DNA from: Pseudomonas sp. SLFW
GTDB lineage: Bacteria; Pseudomonadota; Gammaproteobacteria; Pseudomonadales; Pseudomonadaceae
DNA length: 64,000 nt
Direction: 5' to 3'
Assembly (NCBI RefSeq): GCF_009905615.1
Contig: NZ_JAAAKW010000012.1
Location: forward strand, 100,514-164,513
The notes under the pieces were generated by a model, which had not been told where the DNA came from, did no database searches, and saw only the letters and a program-made list of their open reading frames with translations. Each line of letters begins with the position of its first letter. Positions within the stretch are counted from its first letter, which is position 1. Below, piece by piece: positions 44,744 to 52,232 of the stretch. A program made the translations under genes and the position numbers.

Positions 44744-45025
44744 TCAGCGACCGGACATCTTATCGAGCAGCGCGCTCTTTTCTTCCAGCACTGCAGCCCG
44801 GCGAGCAATTTCTGCGCGGGCCGTGTCAATACGAGCACGTCCCGCTTCCACCGCAGCCTCGTGAGACTCAAAAAGTGTGTCTGGGGCGTACCACTTGCCC
44901 TTGATCGTTCGCTCGTACTGCCCGTCAGCCGTCGGACCCGCGAGCTCGACTTCAAGCACAGTAAAGCTCCGGGTTAGCACCCAGGCGGTGTAGGGGTAAA
45001 TGCGCTCGTTAGGGTTCGGCCTCAT
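44744..45025 (-). CDS. Hypothetical small protein
   Basis: 93 residues, not recognised. The N-terminal half (YPYTAWVLTRSFTVLEVELA, GKWYAPDTLFES) looks like beta strands, and the second half (EAAVEAGRARIDTARAEIARR, VLEEKSALLDKM) like a long helix or short coiled coil. No signal peptide or membrane segment. The start codon ATG at 45025 has AGAGAG upstream. It lies between the autotransporter promoter region and the tRNA cluster, transcribed leftwards. A LexA-like site lies about 115 bases upstream. Confidence 0.6.
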   Translation of the reverse strand: MRPNPNERIYPYTAWVLTRSFTVLEVELAGPTADGQYERTIKGKWYAPDTLFESHEAAVEAGRARIDTARAEIARRAAVLEEKSALLDKMSGR

Positions 45026-45347
45026 GGCTCAGTCTCTCTATGAGGTGTGTGCAGGGCGCAGACGATCCACGTCGCACTTTTCAACATGAGCGAGGGCCTT
45101 GATCACCCAACGTCACACGAGCGCCCATGATACCGATCGCTGTATATATTTTCATATAGCGTAAACGTACAAGCGCTCAAATCGGCCATTCAGCCGCCAT
45201 CATCAGATGATGCTTCGTCATCAAGAATGGAGAGGGAAACAGGAATGCCAGAAACGAAAAAAGCGCCCCGAAGGACGCTTTTTTGTTGGCTAGACGCGAA
45301 TGACGCCAGAGCCTGTATTTTCTGCCCGGGTACTGCTGGGGCGAAAA
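45026..45347. other. Spacer between the small unknown gene and the tRNA cluster
   Basis: 322 bases. It contains a LexA-like sequence CTGTATATATTTTCAT (45140-45155) within an imperfect dyad (45139-45161), and the terminator of the tRNA cluster at 45257-45284. No gene is supported. Confidence 0.45.
45257..45284 (-). terminator. Terminator of the tRNA cluster
   Basis: AAAAAAGCG(CC)CC and GGACGCTTTTTT form a hairpin with T-runs on either strand, downstream of the last tRNA-Pro. Confidence 0.85.
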
Positions 45348-45424
45348 TGGTCGGGGTAAGGGGATTCGAACTCCTGACATCCTGCTCCCAAAGCAGGCGC
45401 GCTACCGGACTGCGCTATACCCCG
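45348..45424 (-). tRNA. tRNA-Pro (anticodon TGG), copy 1
   Basis: 77 bases with encoded CCA (45348-45350). Acceptor stem CGGGGTA/TACCCCG, anticodon loop TTTGGGA, T-arm GAGTTCGAATC. It is identical to the copy at 45602-45678 as far as I can compare. Confidence 0.96.
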
Positions 45425-45519
45425 ATGAAACAGAGAAACACCCCGTAAGGTGTTCCTGAAGCGGGTGACGTAACTGACGTCACTCCCTAAGATTCAACCC
45501 GATGAAGCCAGGCCAAAAA

Positions 45520-45595
45520 TGGTGGGTCGTGTGGGATTCGAACCTACGACCAATTGGTTAAAAGCCAACTGCTCTACCAACTGAGCTAACGACCC
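45520..45595 (-). tRNA. tRNA-Lys (anticodon TTT)
   Basis: 76 bases with encoded CCA. Acceptor stem GGGTCGT/ACGACCC, anticodon loop CTTTTAA, T-arm GGTTCGAATCC. It lies between the two tRNA-Pro copies. Confidence 0.97.
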
Positions 45596-45601
45596 AAAAA
45601 A

Positions 45602-45678
45602 TGGTCGGGGTAAGGGGATTCGAACTCCTGACATCCTGCTCCCAAAGCAGGCGCGCTACCGGACTGCGCTATACCCCG
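45602..45678 (-). tRNA. tRNA-Pro (anticodon TGG), copy 2
   Basis: 77 bases, the same sequence as the copy at 45348-45424, ending six bases before tRNA-Lys. The duplication with Lys in between suggests an unequal-crossover origin. Confidence 0.96.
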
Positions 45679-45698
45679 ACGGTACTACCTCTGGAAAT

Positions 45699-45774
45699 TG
45701 GCTCCGTGACCAGGACTCGAACCTGGGACCCAATGATTAACAGTCATTTGCTCTACCGACTGAGCTATCACGGA
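45699..45774 (-). tRNA. tRNA-Asn (anticodon GTT)
   Basis: 76 bases with encoded CCA. Acceptor stem TCCGTGA/TCACGGA, anticodon loop CTGTTAA, T-arm AGGTTCGAGTCC. It is the first tRNA in the transcription order Asn-Pro-Lys-Pro. Confidence 0.97.
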
Positions 45775-46056
45775 ATTTCAATTTCAGATGCAGCATTTGA
45801 CGCGCTTCGACACAACAAATTCAGTACTTCTTTGCGAAACGAATCTCGCATCTACAACCCTGAATCTACTGCATTTTCAGCCTCTTCGACCTGTCTGCAT
45901 CGCTGCGTTCACGTCTCTGAGGCGCGCTATTCTACATTCCCAGAAACAGGTGTCAACCCTCTAAATTGCTTTTAAGACAATGATTTGCGACTTTTTTTCG
46001 AGAAGGCCTTCGAGGGCCGAAAATCGCGGGATCGAGCCTGTTTCCGGGCGCGCATG
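45775..46056. other. Space upstream of the tRNA cluster, downstream of clpB
   Basis: No gene seen. It must hold the tRNA promoter on the minus strand (the AT-rich part 45780-45860 is the likely place), but I cannot assign boxes with confidence. Confidence 0.3.
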
Positions 46057-46083
46057 AAAAAGGGCGCACCTCTTGGCGCGCCC
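46057..46083 (-). terminator. Terminator after clpB
   Basis: GGGCGC and GCGCCC arms with a 10-base loop; on the minus strand a run of five T follows. It lies 31 bases past the clpB stop. Confidence 0.85.
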
Positions 46084-46113
46084 TCCGATCCCCTTCTATA
46101 TAGAAACAGGCGA

Positions 46114-48678
46114 TCAGACGAATGCGATTTCGTCGTTCTCCACCGTGCCCTTGATGCTGGTGCCTGGCATGAAACCTCCGGACAGGATCAACTGAGCCAG
46201 CGGGTTTTCGATCCAGCGCTGAATCGCACGCTTCAGTGGCCGTGCGCCATACACCGGGTCGTAACCGACCGCGATCAGTTTCTCCAGGGCTTCCGGCGTC
46301 AACTCCAGGCTCAGGTCGCGCTCTGCCAGACGCTGACGCAGGCGGCCAAGCTGAATGTCGGTGATACCGGCAATCTGGTCATGACCCAACGGCTCGAAAA
46401 TCACCACCTCGTCGACCCGGTTGATGAACTCCGGACGGAAGTGCGTGCTGATGGCGTCCATCACCGCCGCACGTTGCGCCTCGCGGTCACCCACCAACTC
46501 CTGAATGCGCGCCGACCCCAGGTTGGAGGTCATGACGATCACCGTGTTGCGGAAATCGACAGTGCGACCGTGGCTGTCGGTCAGGCGTCCGTCTTCCAGC
46601 ACCTGCAGCAGGATGTTGAAAACATCCGGATGGGCCTTCTCGACTTCGTCCAGCAGGATCACCGAATACGGCTTGCGACGCACAGCCTCGGTCAGGTAGC
46701 CGCCCTCTTCATAGCCGACGTAGCCCGGTGGCGCACCAATGAGGCGAGCCACGGAATGTTTCTCCATGAACTCGGACATATCGATGCGGACCATTGCCTC
46801 TTCGGTGTCGAACAGGAACTCGGCCAACGCCTTGCACAGTTCGGTCTTACCCACGCCGGTCGGGCCGAGGAACATGAACGAGCCGCTTGGGCGATTCGGG
46901 TCAGACAACCCGGCGCGCGACCGCCGCACGGCATTGGCCACGGCCACCACCGCTTCGTTCTGCCCGATCACGCGCTGGTGCAGCAGGCTTTCCATTTTCA
47001 GCAGCTTGTCGCGCTCGCCTTCGAGCATTTTCGACACGGGAATCCCGGTCCACTTCGACACGACCTCGGCGATTTCTTCCTCGGTTACTTTGCTGCGCAG
47101 GAGCTGGTTTTCCGGCTTGCCGTGCTGATCGACCATTTGCAGGCTGCGTTCCAGATCGGGAATCACGCCGTATTGCAATTCAGCCATACGGTTGAGATCG
47201 CCCCGACGACGCGCGGCTTCCAGTTCCTGACGCGACTGCTCGATCTTCTGCTGAATCTGCGCAGAACCGGTGACCTCGGCTTTTTCGGAGGTCCAGATTT
47301 CTTCGAGATCAGCGTACTCGCGCTCCAGTCGGACGATCTCTTCCTGAAGTTTTTCCAGACGCTTGATCGCGGCGTCATCGTCTTCCTTCTTCAGTGCCTG
47401 AGACTCAACCTTCAGCTGAATCAGGCGGCGCTCCAGGCGATCCAGCACTTCGGGCTTGGAGTCGATTTCCATGCGAATGCGGCTGGCGGCTTCGTCGATC
47501 AGGTCAATGGCTTTGTCGGGCAACTGACGATCCGTGATGTAACGGTGACTGAGCTTGGCCGCCGCGATGATCGCGCCGTCGGTGATCGCCACTTTATGGT
47601 GAACCTCGTAGCGCTCTTTCAGGCCGCGCAGGATCGCGATGGTGTCTTCTTCGCTCGGCTCATCCACCAACACTTTCTGGAAGCGCCGTTCGAGGGCCGC
47701 ATCCTTCTCTATATATTGGCGGTATTCGTTGAGGGTCGTCGCGCCCACGCAGTGCAACTCGCCTCGCGCCAACGCTGGCTTGAGCATGTTGCCGGCGTCC
47801 ATCGAGCCCTCGGCCTTGCCCGCACCGACCATGGTGTGCAGCTCGTCGATGAACAGAATGATCTGGCCTTCCTGCTTGGACAGCTCGTTCAGTACGGCTT
47901 TCAGGCGCTCTTCGAACTCGCCGCGAAATTTGGCACCGGCAATCAGCGCGCCCATGTCGAGCGACAGCAAACGCTTGCCACGCAGGCCATCCGGCACCTC
48001 GCCGTTGATGATGCGTTGAGCGAGACCTTCGGCAATCGCGGTTTTACCCACGCCTGGCTCGCCGATCAGCACCGGGTTGTTCTTGGTGCGACGTTGCAGG
48101 ACCTGAATGGTCCGGCGAATTTCGTCGTCACGCCCAATGACAGGATCGAGCTTGCCTTCTTCGGCGCGCTTGGTCAGATCGACGGTGAATTTATCCAGCG
48201 CCTGACGCGACTCTTCGGCATTCGGGTCGTTGACCGCATCACCGCCGCGCAGGTTGCTGATGGCGTTTTCCAACGCTTTTTTGCTCACGCCCTGGCCAAG
48301 CAGCAACTTGCCGAGCTTGCTGTTTTCGTCCATTGCGGCGAGCAGTACCAGTTCGCTGGAAATGAACTGATCACCTTTCTGTTGGGCCAGACGGTCCGCT
48401 TGATTGAGCAGACGCGCCAAGTCCTGCGACATGTTCACGTCGCCCGTCGGGTTTTGAATTTTCGGCAGTTGGTCGAGTTCTTTGCTCAACGCCTTGCGCA
48501 GGCTGTTGATGTCGAAGCCGACTTGCAGCAGCAGGGGTTTGATCGAACCACCCTGCTGTTCGAGCAACGCCTGCATCAAGTGCGCGGGCTCGATGGCGGG
48601 ATGGTCCATGCCCACCGCCAACGATTGGGAATCGGATAAAGCGAGCTGAAGTTTGCTGGTTAAACGGTCAATACGCAT
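46114..48678 (-). CDS. clpB: ClpB disaggregating chaperone
   Basis: 854-residue AAA+ hexamer. With DnaK it pulls proteins out of aggregates after heat stress. A double-Clp N-domain (1-145) is followed by AAA-1 (Walker A GEPGVGKT near 206), the coiled-coil M-domain that marks ClpB (about 405-525; LERRLIQLKVESQALKKEDD), AAA-2 (GPTGVGKTE near 605) and the D2 small domain. Length matches E. coli ClpB (857). A heat-shock promoter is readable upstream at 48751-48778. Confidence 0.98.
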   Translation of the reverse strand: MRIDRLTSKLQLALSDSQSLAVGMDHPAIEPAHLMQALLEQQGGSIKPLLLQVGFDINSLRKALSKELDQLPKIQNPTGDVNMSQDLARLLNQADRLAQQKGDQFISSELVLLAAMDENSKLGKLLLGQGVSKKALENAISNLRGGDAVNDPNAEESRQALDKFTVDLTKRAEEGKLDPVIGRDDEIRRTIQVLQRRTKNNPVLIGEPGVGKTAIAEGLAQRIINGEVPDGLRGKRLLSLDMGALIAGAKFRGEFEERLKAVLNELSKQEGQIILFIDELHTMVGAGKAEGSMDAGNMLKPALARGELHCVGATTLNEYRQYIEKDAALERRFQKVLVDEPSEEDTIAILRGLKERYEVHHKVAITDGAIIAAAKLSHRYITDRQLPDKAIDLIDEAASRIRMEIDSKPEVLDRLERRLIQLKVESQALKKEDDDAAIKRLEKLQEEIVRLEREYADLEEIWTSEKAEVTGSAQIQQKIEQSRQELEAARRRGDLNRMAELQYGVIPDLERSLQMVDQHGKPENQLLRSKVTEEEIAEVVSKWTGIPVSKMLEGERDKLLKMESLLHQRVIGQNEAVVAVANAVRRSRAGLSDPNRPSGSFMFLGPTGVGKTELCKALAEFLFDTEEAMVRIDMSEFMEKHSVARLIGAPPGYVGYEEGGYLTEAVRRKPYSVILLDEVEKAHPDVFNILLQVLEDGRLTDSHGRTVDFRNTVIVMTSNLGSARIQELVGDREAQRAAVMDAISTHFRPEFINRVDEVVIFEPLGHDQIAGITDIQLGRLRQRLAERDLSLELTPEALEKLIAVGYDPVYGARPLKRAIQRWIENPLAQLILSGGFMPGTSIKGTVENDEIAFV

Positions 48679-48750
48679 TGGTCACCTTCCTAATGGGCAG
48701 GCCGGAGCAATGAACACACCTTAATAAAGAAAACCTGCCAGATAGCCCTT

Positions 48751-48778
48751 AGATGTGGCCGATTTAACAGGATTCAAG
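48751..48778 (-). promoter_or_regulatory. Sigma-32 heat-shock promoter of clpB
   Basis: On the minus strand, CTTGAA, 14 bases, then CCACATCT, close to the RpoH consensus CTTGAA-N13-15-CCCCATNT. The predicted start is about 66 bases before the clpB ATG. Confidence 0.8.
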
Positions 48779-48864
48779 CGGCGGGCGCTTGACACAGAAC
48801 AACATTAGCTGGCGAGAAGGGTTTAGGAGAGGAAATCGAAGATGGTCGGACTGGAATACAAAAC

Positions 48865-48954
48865 CTGTGGGAGCGAATTTATTCGCGAAGGTCGGTCAGG
48901 CAACGGAGATGCGTAGGCCATACAACCTTATCGCGAATAAATTCGCTCCCACAG
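48865..48954. repeat. REPIN (inverted REP pair)
   Basis: CTGTGGGAGCGAATTTATTC and GAATAAATTCGCTCCCACAG mirror each other between clpB and pgeF. This is the same AATTTATT core type as at 2267. Confidence 0.88.
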
Positions 48955-48971
48955 AATGAATCAGAGGTGAG

Positions 48972-49721
48972 TCAGGCAGACGGCAGAGATTCGATCCACA
49001 CCAACGACGCAAACCGACCTGTGCGTGCGCCGCGACGATAGGAGAAAAAACGCTCGTCGTTGTAGGTCGACAACCCGCCGCCATACACCGCCGTCACACC
49101 ATGGGCCGCCAAACGCAGGCGCGCCAGTTGGTAGATGTCGGCCATGAACTTGCCGTCGTTGACGCTCGGCACGAAGGCTTCGGCCGTTTCGGGGTGCGAC
49201 GCCATAAAGGCTTCGCGCACTTCCGGGCCGACCTCGAACGCTTGAGGACCGATGGCTGGCCCTAGCCAGACAAGGATGTCAGCAGGCGCATCGACGAAAC
49301 TGTCGACCGCCGCTTCCAGCACACCCGCCGCCAAGCCGCGCCAACCCGCATGGACCGCCGCAACTTGCGTACCCTGTCGATTACAAAACAGCGCAGGCAG
49401 GCAGTCAGCCGTCATGATCGTGCAGGCGATACCTGGCGTCTTGCTCCAGCTGGCATCCGCTTGCATCACATGAGCAGCCGAAGCCTCGACCACGTTGATG
49501 CCATGCACTTGCTTGAGCCATGCGGGCTGGATGTTCAAAGCGGTCGTGAGTGTCGAACGATTCTGCGCAACGGCATCAGGATCGTCATCGACATGATCCC
49601 CAAGGTTGAAACTGTCGAACGGCGCCACGCTGACGCCGCCCGATCGAGTGGTGACGCACGCTTTTATCCCCACCGGCGCAGGCCAGTCGGGAATCAGCCA
49701 GTCCGCCACGAACTCACTCAT
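48972..49721 (-). CDS. pgeF: PgeF/YfiH copper-type oxidase (peptidoglycan editing factor)
   Basis: 249 residues of the DUF152/laccase-like family. It contains the zinc- or copper-binding AVHAGWRGLAAGVLEAAVD and the Cys in ADCLPALFCNRQG, plus WLGPAIGPQAFEVG. E. coli PgeF (YfiH) removes wrongly inserted L-Ser muropeptide precursors. ATGA overlap with rluD shows coupling. Substrate specificity is taken from the family, not seen here. Confidence 0.92.
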   Translation of the reverse strand: MSEFVADWLIPDWPAPVGIKACVTTRSGGVSVAPFDSFNLGDHVDDDPDAVAQNRSTLTTALNIQPAWLKQVHGINVVEASAAHVMQADASWSKTPGIACTIMTADCLPALFCNRQGTQVAAVHAGWRGLAAGVLEAAVDSFVDAPADILVWLGPAIGPQAFEVGPEVREAFMASHPETAEAFVPSVNDGKFMADIYQLARLRLAAHGVTAVYGGGLSTYNDERFFSYRRGARTGRFASLVWIESLPSA

Positions 49722-50680
49722 CCGATGAACGCCTCACGATCCTGCTTCAACAGCGACAGCAGCCAGTTGAAGTCCTCTGGCAGTGGCGACTCCCAGCCCA
49801 TGCGCTGACCGGTTGTCGGATGATCCAGCTCCAGGAAGCGCGCGTGCAGGGCCTGACGCGGGAAATGCTTCAACGATTCAACCATGGTCTGGCTGGCCGC
49901 TGGCGGAATGCGGAAGCGACCGCCGTAGGCCGGATCGCCCACCAACGGGAAGTTGATGTGCGCCATGTGCACGCGAATCTGGTGAGTACGGCCGGTTTCC
50001 AGCTTGACCCGCACGTGGGTGTGGGACCGGAAACGCTCCAGCACGCGGTAGTGACTGACCGCAGGCTTGCCGCCTTCCATCACGGCCATGCGCTGACGCT
50101 GCTGGCCATGGCGCCCGATCGGGGCGTTGATCTTGCCGCCAGCGGTGACCACGCCGATCACGATGCACTCGTAGATCCGGCTGACCGAGCGCTTCTGCAA
50201 TTGGGTGACCAGTTGGGTCTGTGCCTGAATGGTCTTGGCCACCACCATCAAACCGGTGGTGTCCTTGTCCAGACGGTGCACGATGCCCGCACGCGGGACA
50301 TTGATGATGTCCGGCACATGGTGCAGCAGCGCGTTGAGCAGGGTGCCGTCGGCATGGCCTGCCGCCGGGTGCACAACCAGCCCGGCCGGTTTGTTGATCA
50401 CCAGAATCTGGTCGTCTTCATAGACGATGTCCAGTTCGATGTCCTGGGCCACCCATTCACCTTGGGCCTCTTGCTCGGCCTTGAGGACCAGTTCGGCGCC
50501 GCCATGCACGATGTCACGCGGGCGCAGTACGCCTCCGTCCACAGTCAGGCGGCCGTCTTTGATCCAGGCGGAAAGGCGCGAGCGCGAATGCTCGGCGAAG
50601 AGTTGGGCGGCGACTTGGTCGAGGCGTTGACCGCCCAATTCGGACGGCACCTCTGCGCGAAGTTCAATGATCTCAGACAT
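49718..50680 (-). CDS. rluD: 23S rRNA pseudouridine synthase RluD
   Basis: 320 residues. An N-terminal S4 RNA-binding domain (about 15-75) is followed by the catalytic domain with HRLDKDTTGLMVVAKT (catalytic Asp near 140). It makes pseudouridines 1911, 1915 and 1917 in helix 69 of 23S rRNA. The start at 50680 (MSEIIELRAEVPSELGGQRL) fits the family; the 7-codon extension to 50701 does not. First gene of rluD-pgeF, divergent from bamD as in other pseudomonads and E. coli. Confidence 0.95.
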   Translation of the reverse strand: MSEIIELRAEVPSELGGQRLDQVAAQLFAEHSRSRLSAWIKDGRLTVDGGVLRPRDIVHGGAELVLKAEQEAQGEWVAQDIELDIVYEDDQILVINKPAGLVVHPAAGHADGTLLNALLHHVPDIINVPRAGIVHRLDKDTTGLMVVAKTIQAQTQLVTQLQKRSVSRIYECIVIGVVTAGGKINAPIGRHGQQRQRMAVMEGGKPAVSHYRVLERFRSHTHVRVKLETGRTHQIRVHMAHINFPLVGDPAYGGRFRIPPAASQTMVESLKHFPRQALHARFLELDHPTTGQRMGWESPLPEDFNWLLSLLKQDREAFIG

Positions 50681-50831
50681 GCTCAAACTAGGAGGTGGCA
50701 CTGGCCTTTGGTTTCGGCTGTGCGCTTGTGGTTAAATACGGCGTCTTTTGTCCCGGGGGTTCCACGGGGCGCCCATCATAACAGGACGGTCCTGCGCAAG
50801 ACAGCAGGCCGTTATAGGGACGCAAGCCGCC

Positions 50832-51848
50832 ATGCAAGTGAAACACCTGCTGCTGATAGCCATCCTCGGACTTACCGCTGCCTGTTCTTCGAAGAAAGAA
50901 GTCATCGACGAAAACCTCAGCGAAGTCGAGCTGTACCAGCAGGCGCAGGCCGATCTGGACAACAACAGCTACAACAGCGCGAGCGAAAAACTCAAGGCGC
51001 TGGAATCCCGCTACCCGTTTGGTCGTTATGCCGACCAGGCCCAGCTGGAACTGATCTACGCCAACTATAAGAATGGTGAGCCCGAGGCTGCGAAATCCGC
51101 CGCCGAGCGCTTCATTCGTCTGCACCCGCAGCACCCGAACGTCGACTACGCCTACTACCTGAAAGGCCTGACCTCGTTCGACCAGGACGTGGGCATCATT
51201 GCGCGCTTCCTGCCGCTGGACCAGACCAAGCGCGACCCTGGCGCCGCTCGCGACTCTTACAACGAGTTCGCCCAGCTGACCAGCCGCTACCCGAACAGCC
51301 GCTACGCGCCGGACGCCAAGCAGCGCATGATTTATCTGCGCAACCTGCTGGCCGCCTATGAAATCCACGTGGCCGACTACTACCTGACTCGTCAAGCGTA
51401 CGTCGCTGCGGTGAACCGTGGCCGCTACGTGGTGGAAAACTTCCAGGAAACCCCATCGGTCGGCGACGGCCTGGCGGTGATGGTCGAAGGCTATCAGCGC
51501 CTGCACCTGGACGATCTGGCCGACACCAGCCTGCAAGTCCTGAAAGCCAACTACCCGGACCACCCACAGCTGGCCGATGGCAAATTCAGCGCTCGCACCC
51601 CCGATCCGGACAACCGTTCGTGGCTGTCGAAAGCAACGCTGGGCCTGATCGAAAGCCGTCCGCCGCTGCCACCGGGAGAGACCCGCGCCAACCAGGACGT
51701 GATCAAGCAGTACCAGGACGCGAAGGACGCCATTCCGCCAGAGCTGTTGCCTGAGAACCAGAGCGAAGAGAAGAAAAATACTGACGATGACGGCACCCCG
51801 AAAAGCCGCTCGATCTTCAGCTACATGACCTTTGGCTTGTTCGACTGA
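50832..51848 (+). CDS. bamD: BamD, outer-membrane barrel assembly lipoprotein
   Basis: 338 residues. Lipobox TAAC with Cys at residue 18. Five TPR-type repeats follow (YQQAQADLDNNSYNSASEKL, ALESRYPFGRYADQAQLELI, RFIRLHPQHPNVDYAYYLKG, ...). Essential partner of BamA in inserting beta-barrel proteins, and so also expected to handle the barrel of the giant autotransporter. The tail beyond ~260 (PPLPPGETRANQDV ... EEKKNTDDDG) is acidic and disordered. Divergent from rluD. Confidence 0.96.
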   Translation: MQVKHLLLIAILGLTAACSSKKEVIDENLSEVELYQQAQADLDNNSYNSASEKLKALESRYPFGRYADQAQLELIYANYKNGEPEAAKSAAERFIRLHPQHPNVDYAYYLKGLTSFDQDVGIIARFLPLDQTKRDPGAARDSYNEFAQLTSRYPNSRYAPDAKQRMIYLRNLLAAYEIHVADYYLTRQAYVAAVNRGRYVVENFQETPSVGDGLAVMVEGYQRLHLDDLADTSLQVLKANYPDHPQLADGKFSARTPDPDNRSWLSKATLGLIESRPPLPPGETRANQDVIKQYQDAKDAIPPELLPENQSEEKKNTDDDGTPKSRSIFSYMTFGLFD

Positions 51849-51878
51849 TTCAGTCGCGGCGTTTGCGTCACACAAAGA

Positions 51879-51903
51879 GAGGTCCTACGGGACCTCTTTT
51901 TCA
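51879..51903 (+). terminator. Terminator after bamD
   Basis: AGAGGTCC-TACG-GGACCTCT with a following run of T, 30 bases past the stop. Confidence 0.93.
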
Positions 51904-51992
51904 TTTCCGACACACTGGAACGGTGTTGCTCACTGTGCGCCCGCCAGCGCCTTGGCTACACTGCGACATCTTCACTGACTAAGCTGGTAAAC

Positions 51993-52232
51993 ATGATTCG
52001 CTTGATTATGTGGGTCGCCCTGATCATGGCGGCGATCTGGTTCTTCAAACGCTTGACCAAAGGTCCGGCCCCTCGCCCGAAACCCGCCGCGCCTGAAATC
52101 GACGCGGCGCCGATGGTGCGTTGCGCGCAATGTGGCGTTCACGTTCCTCGCGATCGCGCGTTGAGCCAAGGTCAGCAATGGTATTGCACCGAAGCGCATC
52201 GGCTTCAGGGCCCTGCCGCCCGTGACCGCTGA
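51993..52232 (+). CDS. PP0621-family small protein with zinc-ribbon-like end
   Basis: 79 residues. An N-terminal membrane helix (IRLIMWVALIMAAIWFF), a proline-rich linker (GPAPRPKPAAP), then a short metal-binding-like motif with VRCAQCGVHVP and WYCTEAH. The CxxC plus C/H spacing suggests a zinc site. Found before pilS in pseudomonads. It overlaps pilS by 11 bases, so the two are probably co-translated. Function unknown; a role near PilS at the membrane is only a guess. Confidence 0.8.
   Translation: MIRLIMWVALIMAAIWFFKRLTKGPAPRPKPAAPEIDAAPMVRCAQCGVHVPRDRALSQGQQWYCTEAHRLQGPAARDR

Noticed and set aside
45985..48639. An 884-codon plus-strand frame.
   Set aside because: It mirrors clpB codon by codon, has no ribosome site, and its product is Q/H/L-rich with no recognisable family.
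2267..48954. A CRISPR array suggested by repeated short palindromes.
   Set aside because: The palindromes are scattered REP pairs of two kinds, not evenly spaced repeats with spacers, and no cas gene is present.
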